From Sphingopyxis alaskensis RB2256 (GTDB taxonomy: Bacteria; Pseudomonadota; Alphaproteobacteria; Sphingomonadales; Sphingomonadaceae): a stretch of 64,000 nucleotides of DNA. Of this stretch, positions 1-8,327 are shown one piece after another. Both the position numbers and the translations under genes were made by a program. The DNA lies in assembly GCF_000013985.1 (NCBI RefSeq), contig NC_008048.1:992001-1056000 (forward strand). The letters run 5' to 3'. Under the pieces are notes generated by a model. The model searched no databases. It was not told the DNA's origin and saw nothing but the letters and a program-made list of their open reading frames with translations. Numbering within the stretch: the first letter of the stretch is position 1; the number at the start of each line of letters is the position of its first letter.

Positions 1-204
1 AAGCGCCGCTGGAAAGCGAAAGTGCGCGTCGATGGCAGCCTCGATTGCGAGGGGCAGGCGCCGGGGTCGATCCACAAGGTCGGCGCGGGTGTGCAGGGTG
101 CGCCGAGCTGCAACGGCTGGACCTTCTGGCATGTCGATACGGGTCAGGAGTTGCGCGTGATCGACGCGGTGCGGCAGGACTGGTTGCTGGCGAACGAGGC
201 CTGA
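1..204 (+). CDS. ccrM: CcrM-type adenine DNA methyltransferase, C-terminal fragment
   Basis: The window opens inside this gene; the last 67 codons are visible, read in frame from base 1 to a TGA at 202-204. The fragment carries the conserved C-terminal domain of CcrM, with the motifs GSIHKVGA and PSCNGWTFWH near the end. CcrM methylates the adenine in GANTC sites late in the alphaproteobacterial cell cycle, and this tail domain contributes to DNA recognition. The catalytic domain lies outside the window, so completeness cannot be judged. Identification rests on the tail alone but the motif is distinctive. Confidence 0.85.
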   Translation, partial: KRRWKAKVRVDGSLDCEGQAPGSIHKVGAGVQGAPSCNGWTFWHVDTGQELRVIDAVRQDWLLANEA

Positions 205-211
205 CATCATA

Positions 212-304
212 CGTCATTGCGAGGAGCGGAGCGACGAAGCAATCTCCACCTATCGGCGCGCGTCCCCGGTGGCTGGAGATTGCTTCGCTTCGCTCGCAAT
301 GACG
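212..304. repeat. Imperfect inverted repeat between ccrM and folP
   Basis: The arm at 212-248 (starting CGTCATTGCGAGGAGCG) and the arm at 274-304 (ending CTCGCAATGACG) are near reverse complements around a short GC-rich loop. The left arm is about six bases longer because of a small insertion near its centre. Such CGTCATTGCGAG elements are dispersed intergenic repeats in many alphaproteobacterial genomes. The transcript could form a long hairpin between the two co-directional genes; no function is shown. Confidence 0.7.
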
Positions 305-318
305 GATAGAGGATAAGC

Positions 319-1449
319 ATGTTCCACCCGCTGACCAGGGCCGACCTCGGCAAGACATGGGAGGATGCCCGCATCTACCTCCGCCCGACGTGCTTCGTCG
401 ATCGCCCGCACGAACTGGACGACGCCTGCCTGCGGATCGCCGACACGATGGTCTGGTTCGCAGCCTGGCACGTCAGCCTGCGCGATAATGGCGCCGTCCT
501 TTCGGCGATCGTGCCGGTCGCCGAACTCGACGACTGGATCGCGGCGATGCCGGGCCGGCTGGGCGAAGCGGCGAAAGCGCAGCGCGCGGGAGTCGCGCGG
601 CCGCGCGGCAACCTCCAGCTTGGCGAACGCACGATCCGGTTGAGTGAGCCGCAGCTGATGGGCATTGTGAACGTGACGCCCGACAGTTTTTCGGACGGCG
701 GCAAGCATGTCGATGCCGGTGCGGCGATCGACGCGGGTTTCGCGATGGGCGCGGCGGGCGCGGCGATCATCGACGTCGGCGGCGAATCGACGCGGCCCGG
801 CGCGCCGCTCATCTGGGAAGGCGACGAGATCCGGCGCATCGAAGGGGTGGTTTCGGCGCTGGCGAAGGGCGGTGTCGCGGTGTCGATCGACACGCGCAAG
901 GCCGCCGTGATGGAAGCCGCGCTCGCGGCAGGCGCCGGCATCGTCAACGATATTTCGGCGCTGCGTTACGACGAGCGCGCGATGGACGTGGTGGTGCAGG
1001 CGGGCTGCCCGGTCGTGCTGATGCACGCGCCGTCGGCCAAGAGCGACCCGCATGAGGGCGGAACTTACGCCCATGTCCTGTTCGACGTGTACGACATGCT
1101 CGCCGAGCGCGTTGCGGCGTGCGTGGCCGCGGGGGTCGACCGCGCGAAGATCATCGTCGATCCGGGAATCGGCTTCGGCAAGGGGGTGGGCGACAATCTG
1201 GCGCTCGTGAACGGCCTGGCACTGTTCCACACGCTCGGCTGTCCGGTGCTGTTCGGCGCGAGCCGCAAGCGGATGATCGGCGCGCTCGACAATGAGGCCG
1301 CGGCGGATCAGCGGCTCGGCGGCACGGTCGCGCTGAACTATCAGGCGGCGGCGCAAGGCGCGCAGCTGCTGCGCGTCCATGACCTGGCGGAAAACCGTCA
1401 GGCCCTGCGCGTGTGGCGGGGGTTGCGCGATGCGGCGCTGACCAGTTAA
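319..1449 (+). CDS. folP: Dihydropteroate synthase
   Basis: Joins p-aminobenzoate to hydroxymethyl-dihydropterin diphosphate to make dihydropteroate in cytosolic folate synthesis. The DHPS core starts at residue 114 with MGIVNVTPDSFSDGG, followed by GGESTRPGA, VSIDTRK, DPGIGFGKG and GASRKR, all hallmarks of the TIM-barrel enzyme. About 95 residues precede the core beyond what a short FolP such as that of E. coli has; this N-terminal extension has no domain I recognise. The ATG at 319 follows a GAGGATAAGC ribosome site. The stop overlaps by two bases the stop of the convergent ArsR gene. Confidence 0.95.
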   Translation: MFHPLTRADLGKTWEDARIYLRPTCFVDRPHELDDACLRIADTMVWFAAWHVSLRDNGAVLSAIVPVAELDDWIAAMPGRLGEAAKAQRAGVARPRGNLQLGERTIRLSEPQLMGIVNVTPDSFSDGGKHVDAGAAIDAGFAMGAAGAAIIDVGGESTRPGAPLIWEGDEIRRIEGVVSALAKGGVAVSIDTRKAAVMEAALAAGAGIVNDISALRYDERAMDVVVQAGCPVVLMHAPSAKSDPHEGGTYAHVLFDVYDMLAERVAACVAAGVDRAKIIVDPGIGFGKGVGDNLALVNGLALFHTLGCPVLFGASRKRMIGALDNEAAADQRLGGTVALNYQAAAQGAQLLRVHDLAENRQALRVWRGLRDAALTS

Positions 1450-1781
1450 TCCTGTTCCCGCCGTTCTTTCTTGCCGCGCGCAATCTCGGTCGCAAGCGCT
1501 TCGAAGCGCGGCTCCCACGTGCGGCGGAAGCGTTGCACCCATGCGTCGATTTCATCGAAACGGTGGGGCGCGACCGCATAGAGGCGGCGCCGTCCGTCCG
1601 CCTTTGCCGTCGCGAAGCCGTTGTCGCGCAGGATGCGCAGATGCTGCGACACGGCCGGCTGCGAGATGGCGAACTCCGCCGCGATTACCTCGACGATCTC
1701 GCCCGACGCCATTTGCCCATCAGCAAGCAATTCGAGGATGCGGCGGCGGACGGGATCGCCGAGGATGTCGAAGGCGTGCAT
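1446..1781 (-). CDS. ArsR/SdpR-family winged-helix repressor
   Basis: A 111-residue ArsR-type regulator. The N-terminus (FDILGDPVRRRILELLADG) and the recognition region (ISQPAVSQHLRILRDNGF) match the family; there are no cysteine metal-binding motifs, so it belongs with the SdpR-like, non-metal members that are usually paired with SRPBCC proteins. The ATG at 1781 overlaps the stop of the upstream SRPBCC gene as TGATG, implying translational coupling; a GTG one codon earlier is possible. It probably represses its own operon through the palindrome upstream of the SRPBCC gene. Confidence 0.88.
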   Translation of the reverse strand: MHAFDILGDPVRRRILELLADGQMASGEIVEVIAAEFAISQPAVSQHLRILRDNGFATAKADGRRRLYAVAPHRFDEIDAWVQRFRRTWEPRFEALATEIARGKKERREQD

Positions 1782-2434
1782 CACTCAGATGCAGATACGC
1801 CGGTAAAGAAGGCGGTCGTGGCGGTCGCGGCGCGGCGTGCGGCTGACTCATCGGTCCCATAAGCAATTGATGCTGCGGCCCAGCCATCGCTGCTCGCCCC
1901 CACGAAAGCCCGCCCCTCGGCGCTCGACGGCCATGTCGTTTCGGCAAATTGTTCCTGAACCGAATCGCCGGTTTCGAGGTGCCAGGCGAGGCCGAGCAGC
2001 GACAGGTCCCAGCCGACGCCGACCGCGCCGGGGCCGAACTGGTCCCAGAACTCTTCCGACTTGCCGTCACGCGGCGCGATATGTTTCAGGGTCAATTGTG
2101 TCTGGTCGCCGGCCTCCGTCAGCTCGACCTCGACCCAGCTCACACCGCCGCCAAACTCCCAGGTGAGGGCAAAGCCCTTCGGCGGCTCGCACGCGGTGAC
2201 GGTGCCGCCGGCATTGCCTTTGATCTGATATTTGCCGCCAAGTTCAAGGTCGCCCTCCACGGGGGCGAACCAGCGCGCGATGCGCGCCTTGTCGGTGATC
2301 GCATTCCACAGATCGTCGATGTCGGTGGCATAGGCGCGCGCGGCGACGACGGCGCGGCAGGGCTGGCCCGCGTGCGTCACGTCCTCGACCTTGCGGACAA
2401 CCATGGCGGCATGGGCGGCGGTATCGAACGGCAT
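1781..2434 (-). CDS. SRPBCC (AHSA1-type) domain protein
   Basis: A 217-residue protein with an AHSA1/START-like fold: the segment DDLWNAITDKARIARWFAP and the later LGGKYQIKGNAGGTV are typical of activator-of-Hsp90-like SRPBCC proteins that bind hydrophobic ligands. The final 40 residues are alanine-rich and not conserved in the family. The ATG at 2434 is preceded by a GGGAGAA ribosome site; a TTG further upstream would fall inside the operator palindrome and is unlikely. It is first in a two-gene operon with the ArsR regulator. The ligand is unknown. Confidence 0.85.
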   Translation of the reverse strand: MPFDTAAHAAMVVRKVEDVTHAGQPCRAVVAARAYATDIDDLWNAITDKARIARWFAPVEGDLELGGKYQIKGNAGGTVTACEPPKGFALTWEFGGGVSWVEVELTEAGDQTQLTLKHIAPRDGKSEEFWDQFGPGAVGVGWDLSLLGLAWHLETGDSVQEQFAETTWPSSAEGRAFVGASSDGWAAASIAYGTDESAARRAATATTAFFTGVSASE

Positions 2435-2464
2435 GATGATTCTCCCGATTTCTGTCGGGACATC

Positions 2465-2484
2465 ATATAAGTTCAAACTTATAT
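2465..2484. promoter_or_regulatory. Perfect palindromic operator ATATAAGTT-CA-AACTTATAT
   Basis: Two 9-base arms that are exact reverse complements, separated by CA, lie about 30 bases upstream of the SRPBCC start. The AT-rich dyad stands out sharply from the GC-rich surroundings and has the size and form of ArsR/SdpR operators. It is the likely binding site for the repressor encoded at the end of the same operon. Confidence 0.7.
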
Positions 2485-2532
2485 ATCAAGTAGCCCGATC
2501 GAGCAGCCCAATCAAACCGATCCGCAAGCGTA

Positions 2533-3996
2533 TCAGGCCGCCGTGTCGATCCCGAGGTCGCCGAGCTTGCGATAGAGCGTCGAACGCCCGATCCCCAGCC
2601 GCCGGGCGACTTCGCTCATGCGGCCGCGATAGTGGCCGATCGCGAGGCGGATGACGTCGGCCTCGATCTCCTCGAGCGGACGCAGATTGCCGTCAGGCAG
2701 GTAGAGCGTGACGCCGATCGCCTCGCCGTTGATCGCCACCTCGCCGTCGCTGGCGGTGCCGCCGGCGAGCGTCGCTTCGATTGCACGGAAATCGGCGGCG
2801 GTCAGGACATCGGTGGTGCTGCCCACTGCGGCGCGGAACAGCACATCCTGAAGCTGGCGGACATTGCCCGGCCAGGCATAGGCGGCAAGCAGGCGCAGCG
2901 CGTCGTCAGTGATGCCGATCGACCCCATGCCGGGGAGACCGCCGATCCGCGCGAGCAGGTGGCGCGCGAGCGGGCCGACGTCGCCGCGGCGCTCGCTGAG
3001 CGAAGGCAGGGTGAGCTGCGCGCTCGACAGCGCGTAGAACAGATCTTCGCGGAAATGACCCGCCTCGATGAGCTTGTCGAGCGGGCTGGCGCTCGTCGCG
3101 ATAATGCGCACATCGACGGTCTGGCGGATCGACCCGCCGATCATCTGCAGCTCGCCGTTGTTCAGAAACTCGACGAGCTTTGCCTGGGTGTCGAGCGGGA
3201 TGCACTCGACATGGTCGATGATGATGCTGCCGCCGTCGGCTTGGACAAGACGACCAATCTGGCGGTCGAAGGCACCGGGAAAGGCGCCGCGTTCGTGGCC
3301 GAACAGCCCCGATCCGATCAGGCCGGGCGAAACCGCCGAACAATCGACCATGACGAGCGGGCCGCGTGCGCGCGGACTCGCGCCATGGATCGCGCGGGCA
3401 AAGACCTCCTTGCCGGTGCCGGGTTTGCCGTTGATCATCACCGGAACTCGCGCGCGTGCGGCCTTGGCTGCGATGGCGAGCGCCGTGCGGAAATTGGGGC
3501 TGGACCCGATGATTTCCTCGAACGCGAGCGGCGCGCGCAGCTTTTCGGTTAGCGGACGCAGCTCGCCTTGGGGGCCGCTGTCGGCCATCACCCGGTCGAG
3601 CGCTTCGAGCAGCCGGTCGGGCGCGATGGGTTTCTGGACGAAGTCGCTCGCCCCGGCGCGCATCGCCGCCACCGCAACCTCGACCCCGTTGCGCATGGTG
3701 ATGACGACGAGTGGCAGTGCGGGGCGCCAGCGGCGGAGTTCGATCACGAATTGGGCAATGTCCATGCCAGGTGCGCCCTGATCGATGAGAACGGCGTCGA
3801 GGGCCATCCCCTCCTGCGTGCCGAGCTTGGCGAGCGCGGTATCGGTGTCGGCGGCCACGACGCTGCGCCAGCCGCCACGCGACACGAGCGCCGACAGGAA
3901 GCGCTGCTGTGCAGGCTCGCTGTCGACGATCATCACCATTCGCGTGTCGCGCGTGCTAGCCATGGTTTCGAATCTGTCCCCTGGAGCGCTGTGCAT
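2533..3996 (-). CDS. NtrC-like response regulator with degenerate sigma-54 motifs
   Basis: Domain order is receiver (about 20-135), AAA+ (about 155-390) and a Fis-type helix-turn-helix at the C-terminus (MSEVARRLGIGRSTLYRKL). The receiver has a plausible phospho-acceptor Asp72 and Lys122. Walker A is intact (GKPGTGKE, residues 190-197). The sigma-54 contact loop reads GAFPGA instead of GAFTGA, and the Walker B end reads IIIDH instead of LDE. These changes suggest it does not activate sigma-54 polymerase in the usual way. No sensor kinase is adjacent. The start could be 3996 or the ATG at 3963, which has a better-placed GGGGACAG. Confidence 0.85.
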   Translation of the reverse strand: MHSAPGDRFETMASTRDTRMVMIVDSEPAQQRFLSALVSRGGWRSVVAADTDTALAKLGTQEGMALDAVLIDQGAPGMDIAQFVIELRRWRPALPLVVITMRNGVEVAVAAMRAGASDFVQKPIAPDRLLEALDRVMADSGPQGELRPLTEKLRAPLAFEEIIGSSPNFRTALAIAAKAARARVPVMINGKPGTGKEVFARAIHGASPRARGPLVMVDCSAVSPGLIGSGLFGHERGAFPGAFDRQIGRLVQADGGSIIIDHVECIPLDTQAKLVEFLNNGELQMIGGSIRQTVDVRIIATSASPLDKLIEAGHFREDLFYALSSAQLTLPSLSERRGDVGPLARHLLARIGGLPGMGSIGITDDALRLLAAYAWPGNVRQLQDVLFRAAVGSTTDVLTAADFRAIEATLAGGTASDGEVAINGEAIGVTLYLPDGNLRPLEEIEADVIRLAIGHYRGRMSEVARRLGIGRSTLYRKLGDLGIDTAA

Positions 3997-4201
3997 CCAT
4001 TGCTGTCGTGAACACCCTTCCTATCGGTGAGGAGTAAAAGGGCGATTAAGGCCGTTCGCCTTTTGCCCTGCTGCTCCCGACAGGCCAAACCGGCTATTGA
4101 GCATCGCCATATGCGTGGCTAAGACCGGCGCGACAGCCGATTCTGGCGATACCGGACGGCGCGCCGAGCGCTCTCACCGGGACTGGCGAAGGGGAAAAGC
4201 G

Positions 4202-4324
4202 ATGGCACAGCAGGAAATGAAGGCGGCAAAAGAAACCTATTCGGGTTTCCTCAGCCTGCTGAAGGTCGGGGCGATCCTGACCGGGATCGCGACGTTTATC
4301 GTCGTTCTCCTGATCGCGTCCTGA
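4202..4324 (+). CDS. Small membrane protein, aa3-type oxidase subunit IV-like
   Basis: A 40-residue protein with a charged amphipathic N-terminus (MAQQEMKAAKETYSGFLSLL) and one transmembrane helix ending at the C-terminus (ILTGIATFIVVLLIAS). This form matches the short alphaproteobacterial aa3-type cytochrome c oxidase subunit IV family. The ATG at 4202 follows GAAGGGGAAAAGCG. It lies 10 bases before pntA and is probably cotranscribed with it. Because it is so short, the family name is tentative; it could be a transhydrogenase-associated membrane peptide. Confidence 0.65.
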   Translation: MAQQEMKAAKETYSGFLSLLKVGAILTGIATFIVVLLIAS

Positions 4325-4334
4325 CCTGTCTGTC

Positions 4335-5456
4335 ATGCGCATCGCCGTATTGAAGGAGCTCGCCGCTGGCGAGACCCGGGTCGCCGCGACCCCGGAAACC
4401 GTGAAGAAATTCATTGGGCTGGGCGCCGAAGTTGCCGTCGAATCGGGGGCGGGGGAGCAGGCCTCGATTGCCGACGCCGATTATGGCGCCGCGGGCGCGA
4501 GCGTTGGCAGCCGCGCCGAGGTGCTGAAGGGCGCGAACATCATTCTCGGCATCCAGGGGCCGGACCCGGCGACGCTGTCGGGCTTCGCCGAAGGCGCGTG
4601 GCTGGCGGCCGGGCTCAACCCCTTCGGCGCGCGCGCGCGTGTCGACGAATATGCGAAGCTGGGGCTGGAGGCGCTGGCGATGGAGTTCATGCCGCGCATC
4701 ACGCGCGCGCAGTCGATGGACATCCTTTCCAGCCAGGCGAATCTTGCCGGTTACAAGGCGGTGCTGATGGCGGCGAATGCCTATGGTCGCGCCTTTCCGA
4801 TGATGATGACCGCCGCGGGCACCGTCAGCGCGGCCAAGGCGTTCATCATGGGGGTCGGCGTCGCCGGATTGCAGGCGATCGCCACTGCGCGGCGGCTCGG
4901 CGCGCAGGTCAGTGCGACCGACGTGCGCTCGGCGACGAAGGAGCAGATTCTCTCGCTGGGCGCCAAGCCGATCTTCGTCGAAAATGTCGCGGGGATCGAG
5001 GGCGAGGGCGCGGGCGGTTATGCCACCGAAATGTCCGACGAATATAAGGCGGCGCAGGCCGAACTCGTGTCAGCGCATATCGCCAAGCAGGACATCGTCA
5101 TCACCACCGCGCTGATTCCGGGGCGCCCCGCGCCGCGGCTGATTTCGGACGCACAGCTTGCGACGATGCGATCGGGCAGCGTGATCGTCGACATGGCGGC
5201 CGAAAGCGGCGGCAATGTCGAAGGCTCGGTCTCGGGCGAAACGAGGCGCATTCACGGCGTCACCGTGATCGGCGCGAAAAATATCGCCGCGCTGATGCCC
5301 GCCGACACCAGCGCATTGTTCAGCCGTAACCTGTTCAACTTCCTTTCCGCCTTCTGGGACAAGGAGCAGGGCAAGCCCGTGCTCGACGAGGAAATCGGCA
5401 ACGCCGTGCGGCTGACGCAGGGCGGCAAGGTCGTCAACGAGCGGCTGCTGGGGTAA
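4335..5456 (+). CDS. pntA: NAD(P) transhydrogenase subunit alpha (NAD(H)-binding domain I)
   Basis: A 373-residue protein of the split alpha-subunit type: the NAD(H)-binding domain without the membrane segment. It starts MRIAVLKE, has KELAAGETRVAATPE as in the alanine dehydrogenase/PntA family, the dinucleotide-binding GVGVAGLQAIATARRLGA, and the segment MSDEYKAAQAEL of the mobile loop. With PntAB and PntB it couples hydride transfer between NADH and NADP+ to proton movement. The next genes are a PH protein and a fasciclin protein, so the membrane partners must be encoded elsewhere. Confidence 0.92.
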   Translation: MRIAVLKELAAGETRVAATPETVKKFIGLGAEVAVESGAGEQASIADADYGAAGASVGSRAEVLKGANIILGIQGPDPATLSGFAEGAWLAAGLNPFGARARVDEYAKLGLEALAMEFMPRITRAQSMDILSSQANLAGYKAVLMAANAYGRAFPMMMTAAGTVSAAKAFIMGVGVAGLQAIATARRLGAQVSATDVRSATKEQILSLGAKPIFVENVAGIEGEGAGGYATEMSDEYKAAQAELVSAHIAKQDIVITTALIPGRPAPRLISDAQLATMRSGSVIVDMAAESGGNVEGSVSGETRRIHGVTVIGAKNIAALMPADTSALFSRNLFNFLSAFWDKEQGKPVLDEEIGNAVRLTQGGKVVNERLLG

Positions 5457-5462
5457 TCGGAT

Positions 5463-5828
5463 ATGGGCCTGTTCAGCGCCGGGGACCTCGACGTTTCGCG
5501 CGCGCAGGCCGAGTTTCAGCCATGGCTGATCGACGGCGAACAGGTGCTCGCGGCGTTCCGCACGATTCGCGACACGGTGCTGCTCACCAGCCATCGCTTC
5601 GTCTTCGTCGACGTACAGGGGATGACGGGATCGAAAAAGGATTTCCAAAGCATTCCCTGGCGTTCGGTGACGCGCTTTTCGTTCGAGACCGCGGGCACCT
5701 TTGACCTCGATGCCGACATGAAAGTCTGGGTTTCGGGTGCCGCGACGCCGCTCGAGGTCAAGATTTCGCGCAAGAGCGACCCGCAGCGCATCCACCAGCT
5801 GATGGCGCGCCTGATCGTTAGCCGCTGA
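5463..5828 (+). CDS. Bacterial PH domain protein
   Basis: A 121-residue cytosolic protein fitting the bacterial pleckstrin-homology family: GEQVLAAFRTIRDTVLLTSHRFVFVD, a basic patch around GSKKDFQSIPW, then the strand VTRFSFETAGTFDLDADMK. No signal peptide or membrane helix. Its ATG is six bases after the pntA stop, so it is probably in the same transcript. Members of this family are common single-domain proteins of unknown role. Confidence 0.8.
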   Translation: MGLFSAGDLDVSRAQAEFQPWLIDGEQVLAAFRTIRDTVLLTSHRFVFVDVQGMTGSKKDFQSIPWRSVTRFSFETAGTFDLDADMKVWVSGAATPLEVKISRKSDPQRIHQLMARLIVSR

Positions 5829-5835
5829 CGATAAT

Positions 5836-5863
5836 GAAAAAATGGCCGATTTGGGCCTTTTAT
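5836..5863. terminator. Weak AT-flanked hairpin after the PH gene
   Basis: AAAAAATGGCC-GATTT-GGGCCTTTTATT can fold into a short GGCC stem flanked by A- and T-runs. It lies just after the PH gene and 60 bases before the fasciclin gene, a plausible intrinsic terminator for the pntA transcript. The stem is short, so support is modest. Confidence 0.4.
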
Positions 5864-5926
5864 TGATCGCGCGGCGGGTTACTATGGGACCTCAACCCCC
5901 GTCCTTGAACAACCGGAGATTACCCG

Positions 5927-6535
5927 ATGTCGCGCGCGAAGCCATTCGCTGTTCCCACGCTTGCCCTGACCGCCGCTCTTTCGCTGGGTCTTGCCGCATG
6001 CGGCAGCGAATCCGAAACGACGACCGGGACCGCGACGGTCGGCGATGCGATTGCCGTCGGCGCGACCGGGGACGGGATGGCCGCCGACCGGACGATTGCC
6101 GACAATATCGCCGCCTCGCCGATTCACACATCGCTCGCTGCTGCACTCACGCAGGCCGGTCTGGCGCAGACCTTGTCGAGCGCGGGACCGTTCACCGTCT
6201 TTGCTCCGACCGACGCCGCCTTTACCCAGGTTCCGCCGGTGACGCGCGACGGCTGGATGCGCCCGGCGCAGCGGAGCGTGCTCGCGGGCGTACTCAACTA
6301 TCATGTCGTCCCCGGCAAGCTCACCGCCGCCGATCTGGCCGCGCAGATCGACGCCGCGGGTGGGCAATTGACGCTGAAGACAGCCGACGGACAGGATCTG
6401 ATGGTGCGCGAATCGGGCGATTCGATCCTGCTTACCAGCGCGTCGGGCAACAAGGCGGTCGTCACGCAAGCCGACGTCGGGCAGGCGAACGGCGTCGTCC
6501 ATGTGATCGACGCGGTGCTGCTTCCCAGGACGTAG
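5927..6535 (+). CDS. Fasciclin-domain lipoprotein
   Basis: A 202-residue protein with a lipoprotein signal (lipobox LAAC, cysteine near residue 25) followed by a low-complexity Thr/Gly linker and one FAS1 domain. FAS1 box H1 reads FTVFAPTDAAF, the middle YHVVPGKL, and the C-terminal box GVVHVIDAVLLP. Fasciclin domains mediate adhesion or matrix contacts at the cell surface. The start follows CCGGAG. A second FAS1 protein lies at 28341-28895 on the other strand; the two share the same core motifs and look like paralogues. It converges on leuA. Confidence 0.9.
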   Translation: MSRAKPFAVPTLALTAALSLGLAACGSESETTTGTATVGDAIAVGATGDGMAADRTIADNIAASPIHTSLAAALTQAGLAQTLSSAGPFTVFAPTDAAFTQVPPVTRDGWMRPAQRSVLAGVLNYHVVPGKLTAADLAAQIDAAGGQLTLKTADGQDLMVRESGDSILLTSASGNKAVVTQADVGQANGVVHVIDAVLLPRT

Positions 6536-6578
6536 GCGTCTGACCCCCACCTCCCTTGCTGCGCGACAGCGAGGATGA

Positions 6579-8243
6579 TCAGGCGCCGTTCGCCGCGCTG
6601 AGGATCGCGCGCACGCTCGCCGTCGCGACGTCGGTGTCGAGACCGCAGCCGAACAGGCTTTTGCCGTCGGCGGTGCGGCATTCGACATAGGCGGCGGCCT
6701 GCACATTGCTGCCCTGGCCGATCGCATGTTCGCTGTAATCGACGATGTCCATCACCGGGCCGCCCGATTCGGCGAGCGCGGCGATGACGCTCGACATCAG
6801 GCCGTTGCCGCGACCGCTGACGCTGCGCTCTATGCCGTCGATGGTGAGCTTGCCCGCGAAGATGCGGTCGGTGCCCGCATGGCTCTCCGACCAGTCGACC
6901 AGCTGGAAGCGCTTGGCGTCGGTGGTCAGATAGGCGCGCTCGAACGCCTGCCAGATGTCCTCGGCGCCGAGTTCGCGGCTGGTTTCGTCGGCGAGCGCCT
7001 GGACGATGTGGCTGAAGCTCGCCTGCATCTTCTTGGGCAGTTTCAGCCCCTTGTCCTGTTCGAGCACCCAGGCGACGCCGCCCTTGCCCGACTGGCTGTT
7101 GACGCGGATCACCGCTTCATAGCTGCGCCCCAGGTCGGCGGGGTCGATGGGCAGATAGGGGACTTCCCAGCGTTCGTCATTCTGGCGTTCGCGCGCGGCG
7201 AAGCCCTTTTTGATCGCGTCCTGATGGCTGCCCGAAAAAGCGGTGTAGACGAGTGCGCCGCCATAGGGGTGGCGCGGGTGGACGGGCAGATTGTTGCAAT
7301 ACTCGACCGTCGCGATGACCTCGTCGATGTTGGAGAAATCGAGGCCGGGATCGACGCCCTGCGTGTACATGTTGAGCGCGATGGTGACGAGGCAGGTGTT
7401 GCCGGTGCGCTCGCCATTGCCGAACAGGCAGCCCTCGACGCGGTCGGCGCCCGCGAGCAGGCCGAGTTCGGCCGCCGCGACGCCGGTGCCGCGGTCGTTG
7501 TGGGTGTGCAGGCTGATGATCGCGGCGTCGCGGTTCGGCAGGTTCTTCGCGAAATATTCGATCTGGTCGGCGTAGATGTTCGGCGTCGCCGCCTCGACCG
7601 TCGCGGGCAGGTTGAGGATGATCGGGTTCGCCGAAGTGGGCTTCAGGATCTCCATCACCGCCTCGCACACCTCGATGCTGAAATCGAGTTCGGTGGTCGA
7701 AAAGCATTCGGGGCTGTACTGGAACCGCCAGTCGGTATCGGGAAGCCGCGCGGCATTGTCGCGCAGTTGCTTCGCGCCGTCGATCGCGATCGCCTTGATG
7801 TCATCCTTGTCCATGCCGAAGACGATCTTGCGCCACGCGGGGGCGAGCGCGTTATAGACGTGAACGATCGCGGTTTTCGCGCCGGCGAGGCTGTCGAAGC
7901 TGGTACGGATGAGGTCGGCGCGGCTCTGGGTCAGCACCTGCGGGGTGACATCGTCGGGGACGCGGCCCGAACGGACGAGGTTCTGGATATAGTCGAAATC
8001 GGTCGCGCCGCTGGCGGGGAAGCCGACCTCGATCTCCTTGAACCCGGCCTTCACCAGCAGGTCGAAGAAACGGGTCTTTTTCTCGGCATCCATCGGGTCG
8101 ATCAGCGACTGGTTGCCGTCGCGCAGGTCGGTCGAGAGCCAGATGGGGGCGCGGGTGATGGTGCGGGCGGGCCATTCGCGTTTGGCGAGCGGCACCTGCG
8201 GAAAGGCGCTATATTTGACCGAGGGGTCGCGGAGCATGGTCAT
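6579..8243 (-). CDS. leuA: 2-isopropylmalate synthase
   Basis: Condenses acetyl-CoA with 2-oxoisovalerate in the first committed step of leucine synthesis. The 554-residue protein has the catalytic LSTDLRDGNQ, the metal-binding SLHTHNDRG, GNGERTGN, and a C-terminal regulatory domain expected to bind leucine. Length and the N-terminus (KYSAFPQVPL) place it with the type 2 LeuA family rather than the shorter E. coli type. The ATG at 8243 is used; an ATG two codons on is an alternative. A leucine-rich leader peptide 85 bases upstream indicates attenuation control. Confidence 0.95.
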   Translation of the reverse strand: MTMLRDPSVKYSAFPQVPLAKREWPARTITRAPIWLSTDLRDGNQSLIDPMDAEKKTRFFDLLVKAGFKEIEVGFPASGATDFDYIQNLVRSGRVPDDVTPQVLTQSRADLIRTSFDSLAGAKTAIVHVYNALAPAWRKIVFGMDKDDIKAIAIDGAKQLRDNAARLPDTDWRFQYSPECFSTTELDFSIEVCEAVMEILKPTSANPIILNLPATVEAATPNIYADQIEYFAKNLPNRDAAIISLHTHNDRGTGVAAAELGLLAGADRVEGCLFGNGERTGNTCLVTIALNMYTQGVDPGLDFSNIDEVIATVEYCNNLPVHPRHPYGGALVYTAFSGSHQDAIKKGFAARERQNDERWEVPYLPIDPADLGRSYEAVIRVNSQSGKGGVAWVLEQDKGLKLPKKMQASFSHIVQALADETSRELGAEDIWQAFERAYLTTDAKRFQLVDWSESHAGTDRIFAGKLTIDGIERSVSGRGNGLMSSVIAALAESGGPVMDIVDYSEHAIGQGSNVQAAAYVECRTADGKSLFGCGLDTDVATASVRAILSAANGA

Positions 8244-8327
8244 GGCAGGAAAACTTCTTCTTCAGGGGGCTGTGTCGGTGTCGATCGGACCCTTGAGCGG
8301 GTGGCCGCGACGAACGCGCAGCCAGTG

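Noticed and set aside
2434..2476. An upstream TTG start that would lengthen the SRPBCC protein by 14 residues
   Set aside because: It falls inside the operator palindrome and lacks a ribosome site, whereas ATG 2434 has GGGAGAA.
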